Of a stretch of 17,047 nt of DNA, positions 8,881-15,572 are shown in pieces (within the stretch, counting starts at the first letter, position 1; every line of letters starts with the position of its first letter). The position numbers and the translations under genes were made by a program. The stretch comes from Tepidimonas sp. UBA997 (GTDB lineage Bacteria > Pseudomonadota > Gammaproteobacteria > Burkholderiales > Burkholderiaceae_C): contig DBAZ01000042.1 in assembly GCA_002291945.1 (NCBI GenBank), positions 1,169 through 18,215 of the forward strand. Direction: 5' to 3'. The notes under the pieces are model-generated. The model made no database searches and was not told the DNA's origin. It saw nothing but the letters and a program-made list of their open reading frames with translations.

Positions 8881-9753
8881 ATGTCCTGGCTTGAAAAACT
8901 GCTCCCCCCCAAAATCACCAGCACCGCCTCGGCGAGCCGACGCTCCATCCCCGAAGGCCTGTGGATCAAGTGCCCCAGTTGCGAAGCGGTGTTGTACAAG
9001 AACGACCTGGAAAAAAACCAGAACGTCTGCCCGCACTGTGGGCACCACCACCGCATCAGTGCCCGGGCCCGGCTGAACGCCTTTCTGGACGGCGAAGGCC
9101 AGTACGAGATCGGCCAAGAGATCCTCCCGGTGGACGCCCTCAAGTTCAAGGACAGCCGCAAATACCCCGATCGGCTCAAAGAAGCGCTGGAGACCACCGG
9201 CGAAACCGATGCCCTGATCGTGATCGGTGGCTCGGTCATGAGCATCGAGCTGGTAGTGGCGTGCTTCGAGTTCGATTTCATGGGCGGCTCCATGGGCTCG
9301 GTGGTGGGTGAACGCTTCGTGCGCGGCGTCGAAGCCGCCATCGAGCAGAAAGTGCCTTTCGTCTGCTTCACCGCCACCGGTGGTGCCCGCATGCAAGAAG
9401 GCCTGCTAAGCCTGATGCAGATGGCCAAGACCAATGCCGCCCTGACGCGCCTGGCCAAAAAGGGGCTGCCCTACATCAGCGTGCTGACCGACCCGACCAT
9501 GGGCGGCGTGAGTGCCGGTTTTGCCTTTGTGGGCGACGTGGTGATTGCCGAGCCCAGGGCCCTGATCGGCTTTGCCGGCCCGCGTGTGATCGAAAACACC
9601 GTGCGCGTGAAGCTGCCCGAGGGCTTCCAGCGCGCCGAGTTTCTGCAGACCAAGGGCGCGGTCGATTTCATCTGCGACCGGCGCGACCTGCGCGGGACGG
9701 TAGCCAGCGTGCTGGCGATGCTGCAACGGCAAAGCGCCGAAGCGGTGGCGTGA
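8881..9753 (+). CDS. accD: acetyl-CoA carboxylase carboxyltransferase beta subunit
   Basis: With AccA it forms the carboxyltransferase that transfers CO2 from biotin to acetyl-CoA, giving malonyl-CoA for fatty acid synthesis. The 290-aa product starts with the conserved MSWLEKLLPPKI and carries the four-Cys zinc ribbon C31, C34, C50, C53 (CPSC...CPHC). The crotonase-like core includes FMGGSMGSVVGE, TATGGARMQEG and PTMGGVSAGFA. An in-frame TTG at 8857 would add eight unconserved residues and is less likely. accD commonly follows trpA in Proteobacteria. folC usually comes next in this group but is replaced here by an insertion-sequence fragment and toxin-antitoxin genes. Confidence 0.97.
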   Translation: MSWLEKLLPPKITSTASASRRSIPEGLWIKCPSCEAVLYKNDLEKNQNVCPHCGHHHRISARARLNAFLDGEGQYEIGQEILPVDALKFKDSRKYPDRLKEALETTGETDALIVIGGSVMSIELVVACFEFDFMGGSMGSVVGERFVRGVEAAIEQKVPFVCFTATGGARMQEGLLSLMQMAKTNAALTRLAKKGLPYISVLTDPTMGGVSAGFAFVGDVVIAEPRALIGFAGPRVIENTVRVKLPEGFQRAEFLQTKGAVDFICDRRDLRGTVASVLAMLQRQSAEAVA

Positions 9754-9874
9754 GGGAGGCACCTATCCGGACTCGTTTCCGCTGAAGACGGTGCGGCTTT
9801 CGAGCCACACCTGACCTTGCCCCTGAAAGACGAATCCCTTGCTGAGTGTTTCAATCCAGGCAAGGAGAGACGGA

Positions 9875-10168
9875 ATGACGAAGACGGTGAGGTCGCGTTA
9901 CACGCTGGAGTTCAAGCAAGAGGCGGTGCGGCTGGTGCAATCTGGGCAGAGCATGGCGGCGGTTTCGCGCAGCCTTGGGCTGGTGGAGCAGACCTTGTTT
10001 AACTGGGTCAAGGCCAGCCGTGAAGGTCGGCTGACAGGGGCTGACAGCAAGCCGGTGAGTGCTCAGCAGATGGAAATCAGTCGGCTTCGAGCAGAGCTGG
10101 CCCGGGTCCAGATGGAGCGTGACATCTTAAAAAAGGCCACGGCGTACTTCGCGAAAGAGTCGCTGTGA
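9875..10168 (+). CDS. IS3-family transposase OrfA (HTH protein)
   Basis: The 97-aa product begins MTKTVRSRYTLEFKQEAVRL, typical of IS3-family OrfA. It has a helix-turn-helix around residues 20-45 (MAAVSRSLGLVEQTLFNWVK) and a C-terminal leucine-zipper-like stretch (SRLRAELARVQMERDILKKA). In intact elements it binds the IS ends and, by frameshifting, is joined to the OrfB catalytic domain. The ATG has a good Shine-Dalgarno sequence, AAGGAG at 9862-9867, 7 bases upstream. Its TGA overlaps the orfB GTG as GTGA. It remains open, but without OrfB it should have no transposase activity. Confidence 0.9.
   Translation: MTKTVRSRYTLEFKQEAVRLVQSGQSMAAVSRSLGLVEQTLFNWVKASREGRLTGADSKPVSAQQMEISRLRAELARVQMERDILKKATAYFAKESL
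10129..10135 (+). other. A-AAA-AAG frameshift site in IS3 orfA
   Basis: The heptamer is in the correct phase for -1 slippage (codons TTA AAA AAG), and the -1 frame is open through to the orfB remnant. This is the standard IS3-family device for making the OrfAB transposase. Here the product would end after the 23 orfB codons. Confidence 0.7.
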
Positions 10169-10236
10169 AGTACGCGTTCATCCAGCGACAGCGTAGCCGC
10201 TGGCCGGTCTCGGTGATGTGCGAGGTACTGGGCTGA
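10165..10236 (+). pseudogene. IS3-family transposase orfB, 5' remnant
   Basis: The GTG start overlaps the orfA stop and encodes VKYAFIQRQRSRWPVSVMCE followed by VLG, the characteristic OrfB start that normally continues VSRSG. It ends at a TGA just beyond the junction with unrelated DNA. The whole DDE integrase domain, about 250 residues, is absent, so it is non-functional. Confidence 0.8.
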
Positions 10237-10304
10237 TTCAGGAGGCTGCCATCAAGGGCGCTCAACACGTGGGCGATGCGTTGGTGGTGTGGCCGTTTAA
10301 ACAT
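10233..10304 (-). pseudogene. AbiEii/AbiGii-like nucleotidyltransferase toxin, 5' remnant
   Basis: Reading on the - strand from ATG 10304, the first residues are MFKRPHHQRIAHVLSALDGS, then LLNQ. I recognise this as the start of AbiEii-type nucleotidyltransferase toxins, which begin similarly and continue into a nucleotidyltransferase motif (a G-G-G-T/G-S type loop) that is missing here. After about 24 codons the frame enters the IS3 fragment and loses all similarity. The start codon overlaps the end of the adjacent XRE gene (stop 10297-10299), as expected for an antitoxin-toxin operon. The identification rests on a short stretch plus context. Confidence 0.65.
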
Positions 10305-10785
10305 GGCTCGCCCGCTTGCCAAACGCTTGTTGCAGCGCTTCCCATAAGGCTTGCTCCTGTGCCGACATGGATGGCCTATTCAGGTGCCGCGCATTTCGCT
10401 CGTAAATGTCAAAGGCTTCGACCAGGGTCAGGAAATCTGTGCCATGGACTTGCCAGGCCACAGCCTTGAGCTGCGGGTAATCAGCCAGCGCGATACGTAC
10501 AGGCCACCAACCTGGCAGTGGGGTGACAGGGGCAGCTTCGGCGGTTTGTGATGCTTGCAGTTGCAGTTGCATGTCCAGGGCAGCGATGACGTTGCTCCAG
10601 GCGCCCATGGTGACGGAGGGTTCGCCTTTTTCTATGCGGTGCAACGTGACTCGAGACAGGCCTGAGGCTTCGGCCACCACAGTAGCGTTGACGCCCAAGG
10701 CCTTGCGCCTGGCGCCAATCTGCTCACCCAGTTGGCGAAGCTTGGCTAACGTGAACTCGTTCAGAGGGGGGGATTTTTTAGGCAT
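10297..10785 (-). CDS. XRE-family HTH antitoxin/regulator, partner of lost AbiEii-like toxin
   Basis: The 162-aa product has a Cro/C1-type helix-turn-helix at about residues 15-70 (LGEQIGARRKALGVNATVVA, then SGLSRVTLHRIEKGEPSVTM) and a C-terminal half with LADYPQLKAVAWQVHGTDFL and EAFDIYERNARHL. This pattern is found in antitoxins encoded just before AbiEii-type nucleotidyltransferase toxins. The toxin start codon overlaps its final codons, but the toxin is cut after 24 codons. The gene looks intact and may still bind its own promoter: an inverted repeat overlaps a TTGACA-N16-AATAAT promoter only a few bases upstream of the ATG. The 5' leader would be about 3 bases, and no Shine-Dalgarno sequence is visible. 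It could also act on related systems elsewhere, which is speculative. Confidence 0.85.
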   Translation of the reverse strand: MPKKSPPLNEFTLAKLRQLGEQIGARRKALGVNATVVAEASGLSRVTLHRIEKGEPSVTMGAWSNVIAALDMQLQLQASQTAEAAPVTPLPGWWPVRIALADYPQLKAVAWQVHGTDFLTLVEAFDIYERNARHLNRPSMSAQEQALWEALQQAFGKRASHV

Positions 10786-10792
10786 GATGTTT

Positions 10793-10830
10793 CTTATTAT
10801 TGACGATCAGGATGATTTGTCAATAATGAG
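10793..10830 (-). promoter_or_regulatory. promoter and inverted-repeat operator of the XRE gene
   Basis: The arms CTTATTATTGAC (10793-10804) and GTCAATAATGAG (10819-10830) are inverted repeats matching at 11 of 12 positions with a 14-base spacer. On the - strand a perfect -35 TTGACA (10823-10818) is followed after 16 bases by AATAAT (10801-10796). Each arm covers one promoter box, which suits autorepression by a dimeric HTH protein. Confidence 0.6.
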
Positions 10831-10873
10831 AAGCATTGAGGATTTTCCCGCTCGAACTTTGCACTGATGCTGT

Positions 10874-10904
10874 AAGTGCCCGTGTCAACGACTTCAAGGC
10901 ACTT
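10874..10904. repeat. 7-bp inverted repeat upstream of vapB-like gene
   Basis: AAGTGCC (10874-10880) and GGCACTT (10898-10904) are perfect inverted repeats with a 17-base spacer. They lie between the two divergent toxin-antitoxin units, just upstream of the vapB-like promoter. They could be an operator or a hairpin; no T run follows. Confidence 0.35.
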
Positions 10905-10917
10905 CGGGTGTAAGTTA

Positions 10918-10937
10918 ACATATAATTGCACATATAT
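10918..10937 (+). promoter_or_regulatory. vapB-like promoter with direct repeats
   Basis: A perfect -10 TATAAT (10921-10926) lies inside an AT-rich patch that contains ACATATA twice (10918 and 10930), 12 bases apart. The predicted start near 10933 leaves a leader of about 32 bases containing GGGAG (10953-10957), 7 bases from the ATG. No strong -35 is seen. Repeats at the -10 suggest autoregulation by the ribbon-helix-helix antitoxin. Confidence 0.5.
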
Positions 10938-10964
10938 TTTCTTGTTCAGGCTGGGAGTTTCACC

Positions 10965-11198
10965 ATGTCGCAAATCACGCTGTACCTCGATGAGGCCACC
11001 CAAGCACTTGTGGAGCAGGCGGCCAAGGCGCACGGGTTGTCCAAAAGCCGTTGGGTGGCCGAGCTGATACGCAAGCACGCAGCCCATGAGTGGCCCCACA
11101 ATTGCCTTGCCCTGGCTGGCCGCTTTGCCGATTTCCCGTTGCGCGAAGTGGACGATCCTCAGGGCGCTGTTGCGGATACACCGAGGCTGGGGTTTTGA
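10965..11198 (+). CDS. VapB-like ribbon-helix-helix antitoxin
   Basis: The 77-aa product has an N-terminal ribbon-helix-helix (CopG/MetJ-type) domain: a beta strand SQITLYLD, helix EATQALVEQAAKAHG, turn LSKSRW and helix VAELIRKHA. The C-terminal tail (HEWPHNCLALAGRFADF) is the likely toxin-binding segment. It probably neutralises the PIN toxin encoded 2 bases downstream and represses its own promoter, which carries AT-rich direct repeats. The start is supported by GGGAG at 7 bases. It lies on the opposite strand to the urease operon, in the accessory island. Confidence 0.85.
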   Translation: MSQITLYLDEATQALVEQAAKAHGLSKSRWVAELIRKHAAHEWPHNCLALAGRFADFPLREVDDPQGAVADTPRLGF

Positions 11199-11200
11199 GC

Positions 11201-11608
11201 ATGCTGGTTCTGGACAGCAACACCATCAGTTACTACTTCAGAGGCGATCCGGCGGTGGTGCCGCGCTTGCAGGCGCTGCGTCCCGCCGATCTGGGCGTGC
11301 CCACCATTGTGGAATACGAACTGCGCTACGGCCTACTGCGCTTGCCGGTTGAGGCCGCTGCGCCCCGCCTGGCCGCACTGGCGGAGCTGCTGGCTCCGAT
11401 GCAGTTGCTGCCGTTCGACAGCGCCTGCGCCGCAGCGGCGGCCCGTGTGCGTGCCAAACTGGAGCCGGCAGGCACACCCATTGGCCCACACGACACGCTG
11501 GTTGCCGCCACCGCCTTGCGCTACCAGGCCACGCTGGTGACGCGCAACGAGCGCGAGTTTGCCCGCGTACCGGGTTTGCAGTGGGTGAACTGGCACCACG
11601 AGACTTGA
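11201..11608 (+). CDS. VapC-like PIN-domain ribonuclease toxin
   Basis: The 135-aa product is full length for a PIN-domain toxin. The expected acidic residues are present: D5 in MLVLDSNTISYYFRGD, E40 in TIVEYELRYG, and D98 in GPHDTLVAATAL, followed by VTRNEREFARVPGL near the end. Members cleave tRNA or rRNA and stop growth when freed from the antitoxin; the exact target cannot be told from sequence. It starts 2 bases after the antitoxin stop and converges on ureG, with 12 bases between the two stop codons. The last catalytic position, often Asp or Asn in TNN, reads RNE, within family variation. The pair looks functional. Confidence 0.88.
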   Translation: MLVLDSNTISYYFRGDPAVVPRLQALRPADLGVPTIVEYELRYGLLRLPVEAAAPRLAALAELLAPMQLLPFDSACAAAAARVRAKLEPAGTPIGPHDTLVAATALRYQATLVTRNEREFARVPGLQWVNWHHET

Positions 11609-11620
11609 ATATGAGCGACT

Positions 11621-12292
11621 TCAGGGCAATGCGGCTGCGGCCAGCATGCCTCGCTGTTCAATGAAGCGGATGACGTTCTGCACGCCGTCCAGCGTCTTGA
11701 GGTTGGTCATGACCCAGGGGCGGCGCTGTGCGTCGGGGCGCATGCGGGCGGTGTCAGCGGCCATGACGTCGAGGTTGGCGCCCACGTGCGGGGCGAGGTC
11801 GGTCTTGTTGATGACGAACAGGTCGCTCTTGGTGATGCCAGGGCCGCCTTTGCGGGGGATTTTCTCGCCAGCGGCCACGTCGATCACGTAGATGGTGAGG
11901 TCGCTCAGTTCGGGGCTGAAGGTAGCGGCCAGGTTGTCGCCGCCGCTTTCCACGAACACCACGTCGGCGTTGGGGAATTCGGCCAGCATGCGGTCGATGG
12001 CTTCGAGGTTGATGGAGCAGTCTTCGCGGATGGCGGTGTGTGGGCAGCCGCCGGTTTCCACGCCCAGAATGCGTTCGGCAGGCAGCGCGCCGCTGACGGT
12101 GAGCAAGCGCTGGTCTTCCTTGGTGTAGATGTCGTTGGTGATGGCCACCAAGTCGTAGCGCTCGCGCATGGCTTTGCAGAGCATTTCGAGCAGGGTGGTT
12201 TTGCCGGAGCCGACCGGGCCGCCGATGCCGACGCGCAGCGGGGGCAGGGCCTTGGTGCGGCCGGGAATGTGGTGCATGGCAGGAGCGTTCAT
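11621..12292 (-). CDS. ureG: urease accessory GTPase
   Basis: GTPase that delivers nickel to apo-urease within the UreD-UreF-UreG complex. The 223-aa product has the P-loop GIGGPVGSGKTTLLE, the CPH metal-binding motif (C83, H85), ESGGDNLAATFSPEL, and the guanine-specificity motif NKTDLAPHVG. The ATG at 12292 was chosen because it gives the standard length and overlaps the ureF stop (ATGA); longer readings run into ureF. It is the last gene of the urease operon, and vapC converges on it from the other side. Confidence 0.96.
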   Translation of the reverse strand: MNAPAMHHIPGRTKALPPLRVGIGGPVGSGKTTLLEMLCKAMRERYDLVAITNDIYTKEDQRLLTVSGALPAERILGVETGGCPHTAIREDCSINLEAIDRMLAEFPNADVVFVESGGDNLAATFSPELSDLTIYVIDVAAGEKIPRKGGPGITKSDLFVINKTDLAPHVGANLDVMAADTARMRPDAQRRPWVMTNLKTLDGVQNVIRFIEQRGMLAAAALP

Positions 12293-13005
12293 GAGCGGAA
12301 GATGCGGGAGTACTGGGTTTCGTGCCGGGCCGAGAGGATGGCCAGCATGGGGCTGAAGGATTGCCGGGTGGCGTCGGTCACGGCCAGGGCGGCGTCGATG
12401 GCGGCGGGCAGTTCGCGGCACAGCCGTGCCACGATGCGCTGCCCGGCGCTCTGGCCCAGCGGCACGGACTTGATGGCGGCTTGCACCATGTTTTCGGCCC
12501 AGGCGAAGCCTGCGGCCAGCACGGCGTCGCGCACCGGGGCGCCCACCGGCCATTGCAGCGAGAGGGCCAACGCATAGGCAACCGGGTAGGTGGGCTGGCG
12601 CAGGGCGGCGGGCACGGCAGACAGGTCAAATGTGGCGTCCTGCAGGGACTTGGCCCATTCCATGAGGGAGCGGCCCATCTGCTCGGTTTGCAGGCGCAGT
12701 TCGGCGCTTTCGCGGGTGTGGCGCACCCAGTCGTCCAGCGCCTGCAGGCGGGCCCAGTGGTGCTGGTGCCAGGCGGGCAGGGCCTGGGCGATGACGGGCA
12801 GGTCTGATCGCGCTTGCGACTGCCACAGCTGGCCCACAATCCAGTCGCTGGCGCTGGCTTCGTCGTGCACCAGGCTGCTGTGAACGGCGGCTTCCAGCCC
12901 TTCGGAATAGGAAAACCCGCCAATCGGCAAGGTGGGGGAGGCCAGCCAGAGCAGCGAGAGGAGCGGCGCGCCTGTGGGGGTGTCAGTGGGCGTGGTCGTG
13001 TGCAT
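12289..13005 (-). CDS. ureF: urease accessory protein UreF
   Basis: The all-helical accessory protein works with UreD to activate urease and gates UreG. The 238-aa product contains the family hallmark LLWLASPTLPIGGFSYSEGLE near the N-terminus, plus LPVIAQALPAWH and ENMVQAAIKSVPLGQSAGQR. The ATG at 13005 lies inside the end of ureE (23-base overlap); the sequence upstream of it is the His-rich ureE tail in another frame. The stop overlaps the ureG start. UreF normally needs UreD, which is not encoded nearby. Confidence 0.95.
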   Translation of the reverse strand: MHTTTPTDTPTGAPLLSLLWLASPTLPIGGFSYSEGLEAAVHSSLVHDEASASDWIVGQLWQSQARSDLPVIAQALPAWHQHHWARLQALDDWVRHTRESAELRLQTEQMGRSLMEWAKSLQDATFDLSAVPAALRQPTYPVAYALALSLQWPVGAPVRDAVLAAGFAWAENMVQAAIKSVPLGQSAGQRIVARLCRELPAAIDAALAVTDATRQSFSPMLAILSARHETQYSRIFRS

Positions 13006-13507
13006 GCGAATGGTCGTGGCCGTGGTGGCCCCCGTGTGCGCCGTGCCCCCCGTAGGCCCCGGACTCGGGCTCAAACGGTTCGCGAACCTCGCTCACGATC
13101 AGGTGCATCTGGCGCAGCATGTCGGCCAGCACGTGGTCGGGCTCGATCTTGAGGTGGTCGGGCTGGAGTTCGATGGGCACGTGCCGGTTGCCCAGGTGAT
13201 AGGCGGCGCGGGTGAGGTCGAATGGCGAGCCGTGGGCTTGGCAAGGGGTGATGCGCAGTACCGCCTGCGGGGCGGCCACCACCTTGAGCAGCGAGCCGTC
13301 GTGGGTCAGCAGCACGTCGCCGCCGCGCACCACGGTGCCGCGTGGCAGGAGCACACCGATGCGGCGACCCTGCGTGTCTTCGCAGTCAAAGCGGCTTTTC
13401 TGGCGCAGGTCCCAGTCCAGGGTGACGGTGGCCGCCCGGTTGAGCAGCACCGTGGCCAAGCCCTGACCTTGGGGAATGCAGCGGGTGGCGTGGAGCATGT
13501 CGGTCAT
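12983..13507 (-). CDS. ureE: urease accessory nickel metallochaperone UreE
   Basis: Nickel-binding chaperone that hands Ni to UreG. The 174-aa product has the N-terminal peptide-binding-like domain (VTLDWDLRQKSRFDCEDTQG, RIGVLLPRGTVVRGGDVL) and the C-terminal metal domain with AYHLGNRHVPIEL. It ends in a tail with ten His among about 22 residues (GGHGAHGGHHGHDHSHAHDHAH pattern), typical of Ni-storing UreE. The ATG at 13507 is 4 bases after the ureC stop; an in-frame ATG three codons later (13498) is an alternative. The tail-coding region overlaps the ureF start by 23 bases. Confidence 0.95.
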   Translation of the reverse strand: MTDMLHATRCIPQGQGLATVLLNRAATVTLDWDLRQKSRFDCEDTQGRRIGVLLPRGTVVRGGDVLLTHDGSLLKVVAAPQAVLRITPCQAHGSPFDLTRAAYHLGNRHVPIELQPDHLKIEPDHVLADMLRQMHLIVSEVREPFEPESGAYGGHGAHGGHHGHDHSHAHDHAH

Positions 13508-13511
13508 TGGT

Positions 13512-15257
13512 TCAGAAGAGGCAATAGCGCTGGGCCAGCGGCAGCTCAGCGGCGGGTTCGCAGACCAGCAGCAGGCCGTCGGCCCGCACGTGGTAGTTTT
13601 GAGCGTCGATTTCCATCACGGGCGCGTAGTCGTTGAGCACCATGTCGCGCTTGCCGATGGTGCGGCAGCCCTTGACGGCCACCAGCGTTTTCTGCAGGCC
13701 GAACCGTTCACCGATGCCCGCGTTCATGCCGGTCTGCGAGATGAAGGTGAGTGACGTTTTGTGCATGGCCCCGCCAAAACTGCCGAACATGGGCCGGTAG
13801 TGCACTGGCTGCGGCGTGGGGATGGAGGCGTTCGGGTCGCCCATGGCGGCAGCGGCGATCATGCCGCCTTTGAGGATGACGGCAGGCTTGATGCCGAAGA
13901 AAGCGGGTTTCCACAACACCAGGTCGGCCCACTTGCCCACTTCCACCGACCCCACGAGGTGACTGACACCGTGGGTGATGGCTGGGTTGAGGGTGTATTT
14001 GGCGATGTAGCGCTTGACGCGGAAGTTGTCATTGCGGTCGCTTTGTTCCACCTTGTCCGAGCGGCCGGGCGTGGGCACCAGCCAGCCGCGTTGCACCTTC
14101 ATCTTGTGGGCGGTCTGCCAGGTACGGCAGATGACCTCACCCACCCGGCCCATGGCCTGGCTGTCGCTGCTCATGATGCTGATGGCACCCAGGTCGTGCA
14201 GGATGTCTTCAGCGGCGATGGTTTCCTTGCGGATGCGGCTTTCGGCGAAGGCCAGGTCTTCGGCGATGGAAGAATCCAGGTGGTGGCACACCATCAGCAT
14301 GTCCACGTGCTCTTCCAGCGTGTTGACGGTGTAGGGGCGCGTGGGGTTGGTCGAGCTGGGCAGCACATTGGCTTCGCCCACCACTTTCAGGATGTCGGGT
14401 GCGTGGCCGCCGCCCGCGCCTTCGCAGTGGAAGGTGTGGATGGTGCGGCCCTTGAACGCGGCGATGGAGTCTTCCACAAAGCCGCTTTCGTTGAGCGTGT
14501 CGGTGTGGATGCAGATCTGGGTGTCGGTGTTTTCTGCCACGTCGAGGCAGGCGTCGATGGCGGCGGGGGTGGTGCCCCAGTCCTCGTGCAGCTTCATGCC
14601 GATGGCCCCGGCCTCGATCTGATCCACCAACCCCTGCGGCTGGCTGCCGTTGCCCTTGCCCAGAAAGCCCAGGTTCATGGGGAAGGCGTCGGCCGCTTGG
14701 AGCATGCGCTCCATGTACCAGGGGCCGGGCGTGCAGGTGGTGGCGTTGGTGCCCGTGGCCGGGCCGGTGCCCCCACCCGTCATGGTGGTGATGCCGGACA
14801 TGAGCGCCTCTTCGATCTGCTGCGGGCAGATGAAGTGGATGTGGCTGTCGTAACCCCCGGCGGTGACGATCATGCCCTCGCCAGCCAGAACTTCTGTTCC
14901 AGGGCCTATGATGATGTCGATACCGGGCTGCACGTCGGGGTTGCCGGCCTTGCCGATGCCCACGATGCGGCTGTCCTTGACGCCGATGTCGGCCTTGACG
15001 ATGCCCCAGTGGTCCACGATAAGGGCGTTGGTGATGACCAGATCGACCGCGCCTTGCGCGCGGCTGCGCTGGCCCTGACCCATGCCGTCGCGGATGGTCT
15101 TGCCGCCGCCGAATTTCACTTCCTCGCCATAGCCACCGGCCCGCAGGGTGTAGTCCTGCTCGACTTCAATGACCAGTGCGGTGTCGGCCAGGCGCACGCG
15201 GTCACCCACGGTGGGGCCGAACATTTCGGCGTAGGCTTGTCGGGAAACGGTGGCCAT
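13512..15257 (-). CDS. ureC: urease subunit alpha (catalytic)
   Basis: Large nickel-containing subunit that hydrolyses urea to ammonia and carbamate. The 581-aa product is slightly longer than the common 567-572. All active-site residues are present: Ni ligands H139 and H141 (SHIHF), carbamylated K222 (GMKLHEDWG), H251 and H277 regions, flap residues C324/H325 (MVCHHLDSS) and D365 (SSDSQAMGR). They sit at Klebsiella numbering plus five. A strong Shine-Dalgarno AAGGAG (complement of 15265-15270) inside the end of ureB precedes the ATG by 7 bases. The ureB stop overlaps the start as TGATG. Nothing suggests loss of function. Confidence 0.98.
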   Translation of the reverse strand: MATVSRQAYAEMFGPTVGDRVRLADTALVIEVEQDYTLRAGGYGEEVKFGGGKTIRDGMGQGQRSRAQGAVDLVITNALIVDHWGIVKADIGVKDSRIVGIGKAGNPDVQPGIDIIIGPGTEVLAGEGMIVTAGGYDSHIHFICPQQIEEALMSGITTMTGGGTGPATGTNATTCTPGPWYMERMLQAADAFPMNLGFLGKGNGSQPQGLVDQIEAGAIGMKLHEDWGTTPAAIDACLDVAENTDTQICIHTDTLNESGFVEDSIAAFKGRTIHTFHCEGAGGGHAPDILKVVGEANVLPSSTNPTRPYTVNTLEEHVDMLMVCHHLDSSIAEDLAFAESRIRKETIAAEDILHDLGAISIMSSDSQAMGRVGEVICRTWQTAHKMKVQRGWLVPTPGRSDKVEQSDRNDNFRVKRYIAKYTLNPAITHGVSHLVGSVEVGKWADLVLWKPAFFGIKPAVILKGGMIAAAAMGDPNASIPTPQPVHYRPMFGSFGGAMHKTSLTFISQTGMNAGIGERFGLQKTLVAVKGCRTIGKRDMVLNDYAPVMEIDAQNYHVRADGLLLVCEPAAELPLAQRYCLF

Positions 15258-15562
15258 CAGAGTGCTCCTTGAACCAGGCCACGAAAGCCGTACACCTCGC
15301 GGCTGCCCGCGTAGTCCACCAGCTCGATGGTGCGCTGCTGGCCGGGCTCGAATCGCACGGCAGTGCCGCTGGCGATGTTGAGCCGCATGCCGTGTGCCGC
15401 TGCGCGGTCGAACGACAGGGCGGCGTTGGTTTCGGCAAAGTGGTAGTGCGAGCCCACCTGGATGGGCCGCTCCGCCGTGTTGACCACCACCAGAGAAAGG
15501 GTGCGCCGCCCCGGGTTGAGCACGTGCTCGCCGGGTTCGATGAGGAGTTCGCCGGGGGTCAT
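15257..15562 (-). CDS. ureB: urease subunit beta
   Basis: The 101-aa small structural subunit forms the urease trimer with UreA and UreC. It begins MTPGELLIEPGEHVLNPGR and contains the conserved VVNTAERPIQVGSHYHFAE and SGTAVRFEPGQQRTIELV. The ATG at 15562 is the conserved family start; the frame is open further upstream only through the 3' part of the neighbouring small gene. It starts 10 bases after that gene's stop, and its own stop overlaps ureC. Confidence 0.96.
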   Translation of the reverse strand: MTPGELLIEPGEHVLNPGRRTLSLVVVNTAERPIQVGSHYHFAETNAALSFDRAAAHGMRLNIASGTAVRFEPGQQRTIELVDYAGSREVYGFRGLVQGAL

Positions 15563-15572
15563 GGCCACTGCC

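Larger units (their letters stand above)
9812..10233 (+). mobile_element. truncated IS3-family insertion sequence
   Basis: It contains an intact orfA and only the first 23 codons of orfB. The left end is placed at TGACCTTGCCCCTGAAAG (9812), because IS3-family ends start with TG and this lies about 60 bases before orfA. No reverse-complement copy of that string is present downstream, so the right end and most of orfB are missing. The right boundary is where similarity to orfB stops and the toxin remnant on the other strand begins (about 10233). The element cannot transpose by itself. Confidence 0.75.

Noticed and set aside
9754..9811. Possible remnant of folC or of the toxin C-terminus between accD and the IS
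   Set aside because: The translated frames on both strands show no recognisable FolC or nucleotidyltransferase sequence in these 58 bases.
13761..15272. 503-codon open frame on the + strand opposite ureC
   Set aside because: Its Gly/Val/His/Asp-rich sequence is the complement of ureC, whose active-site residues are all intact on the - strand.
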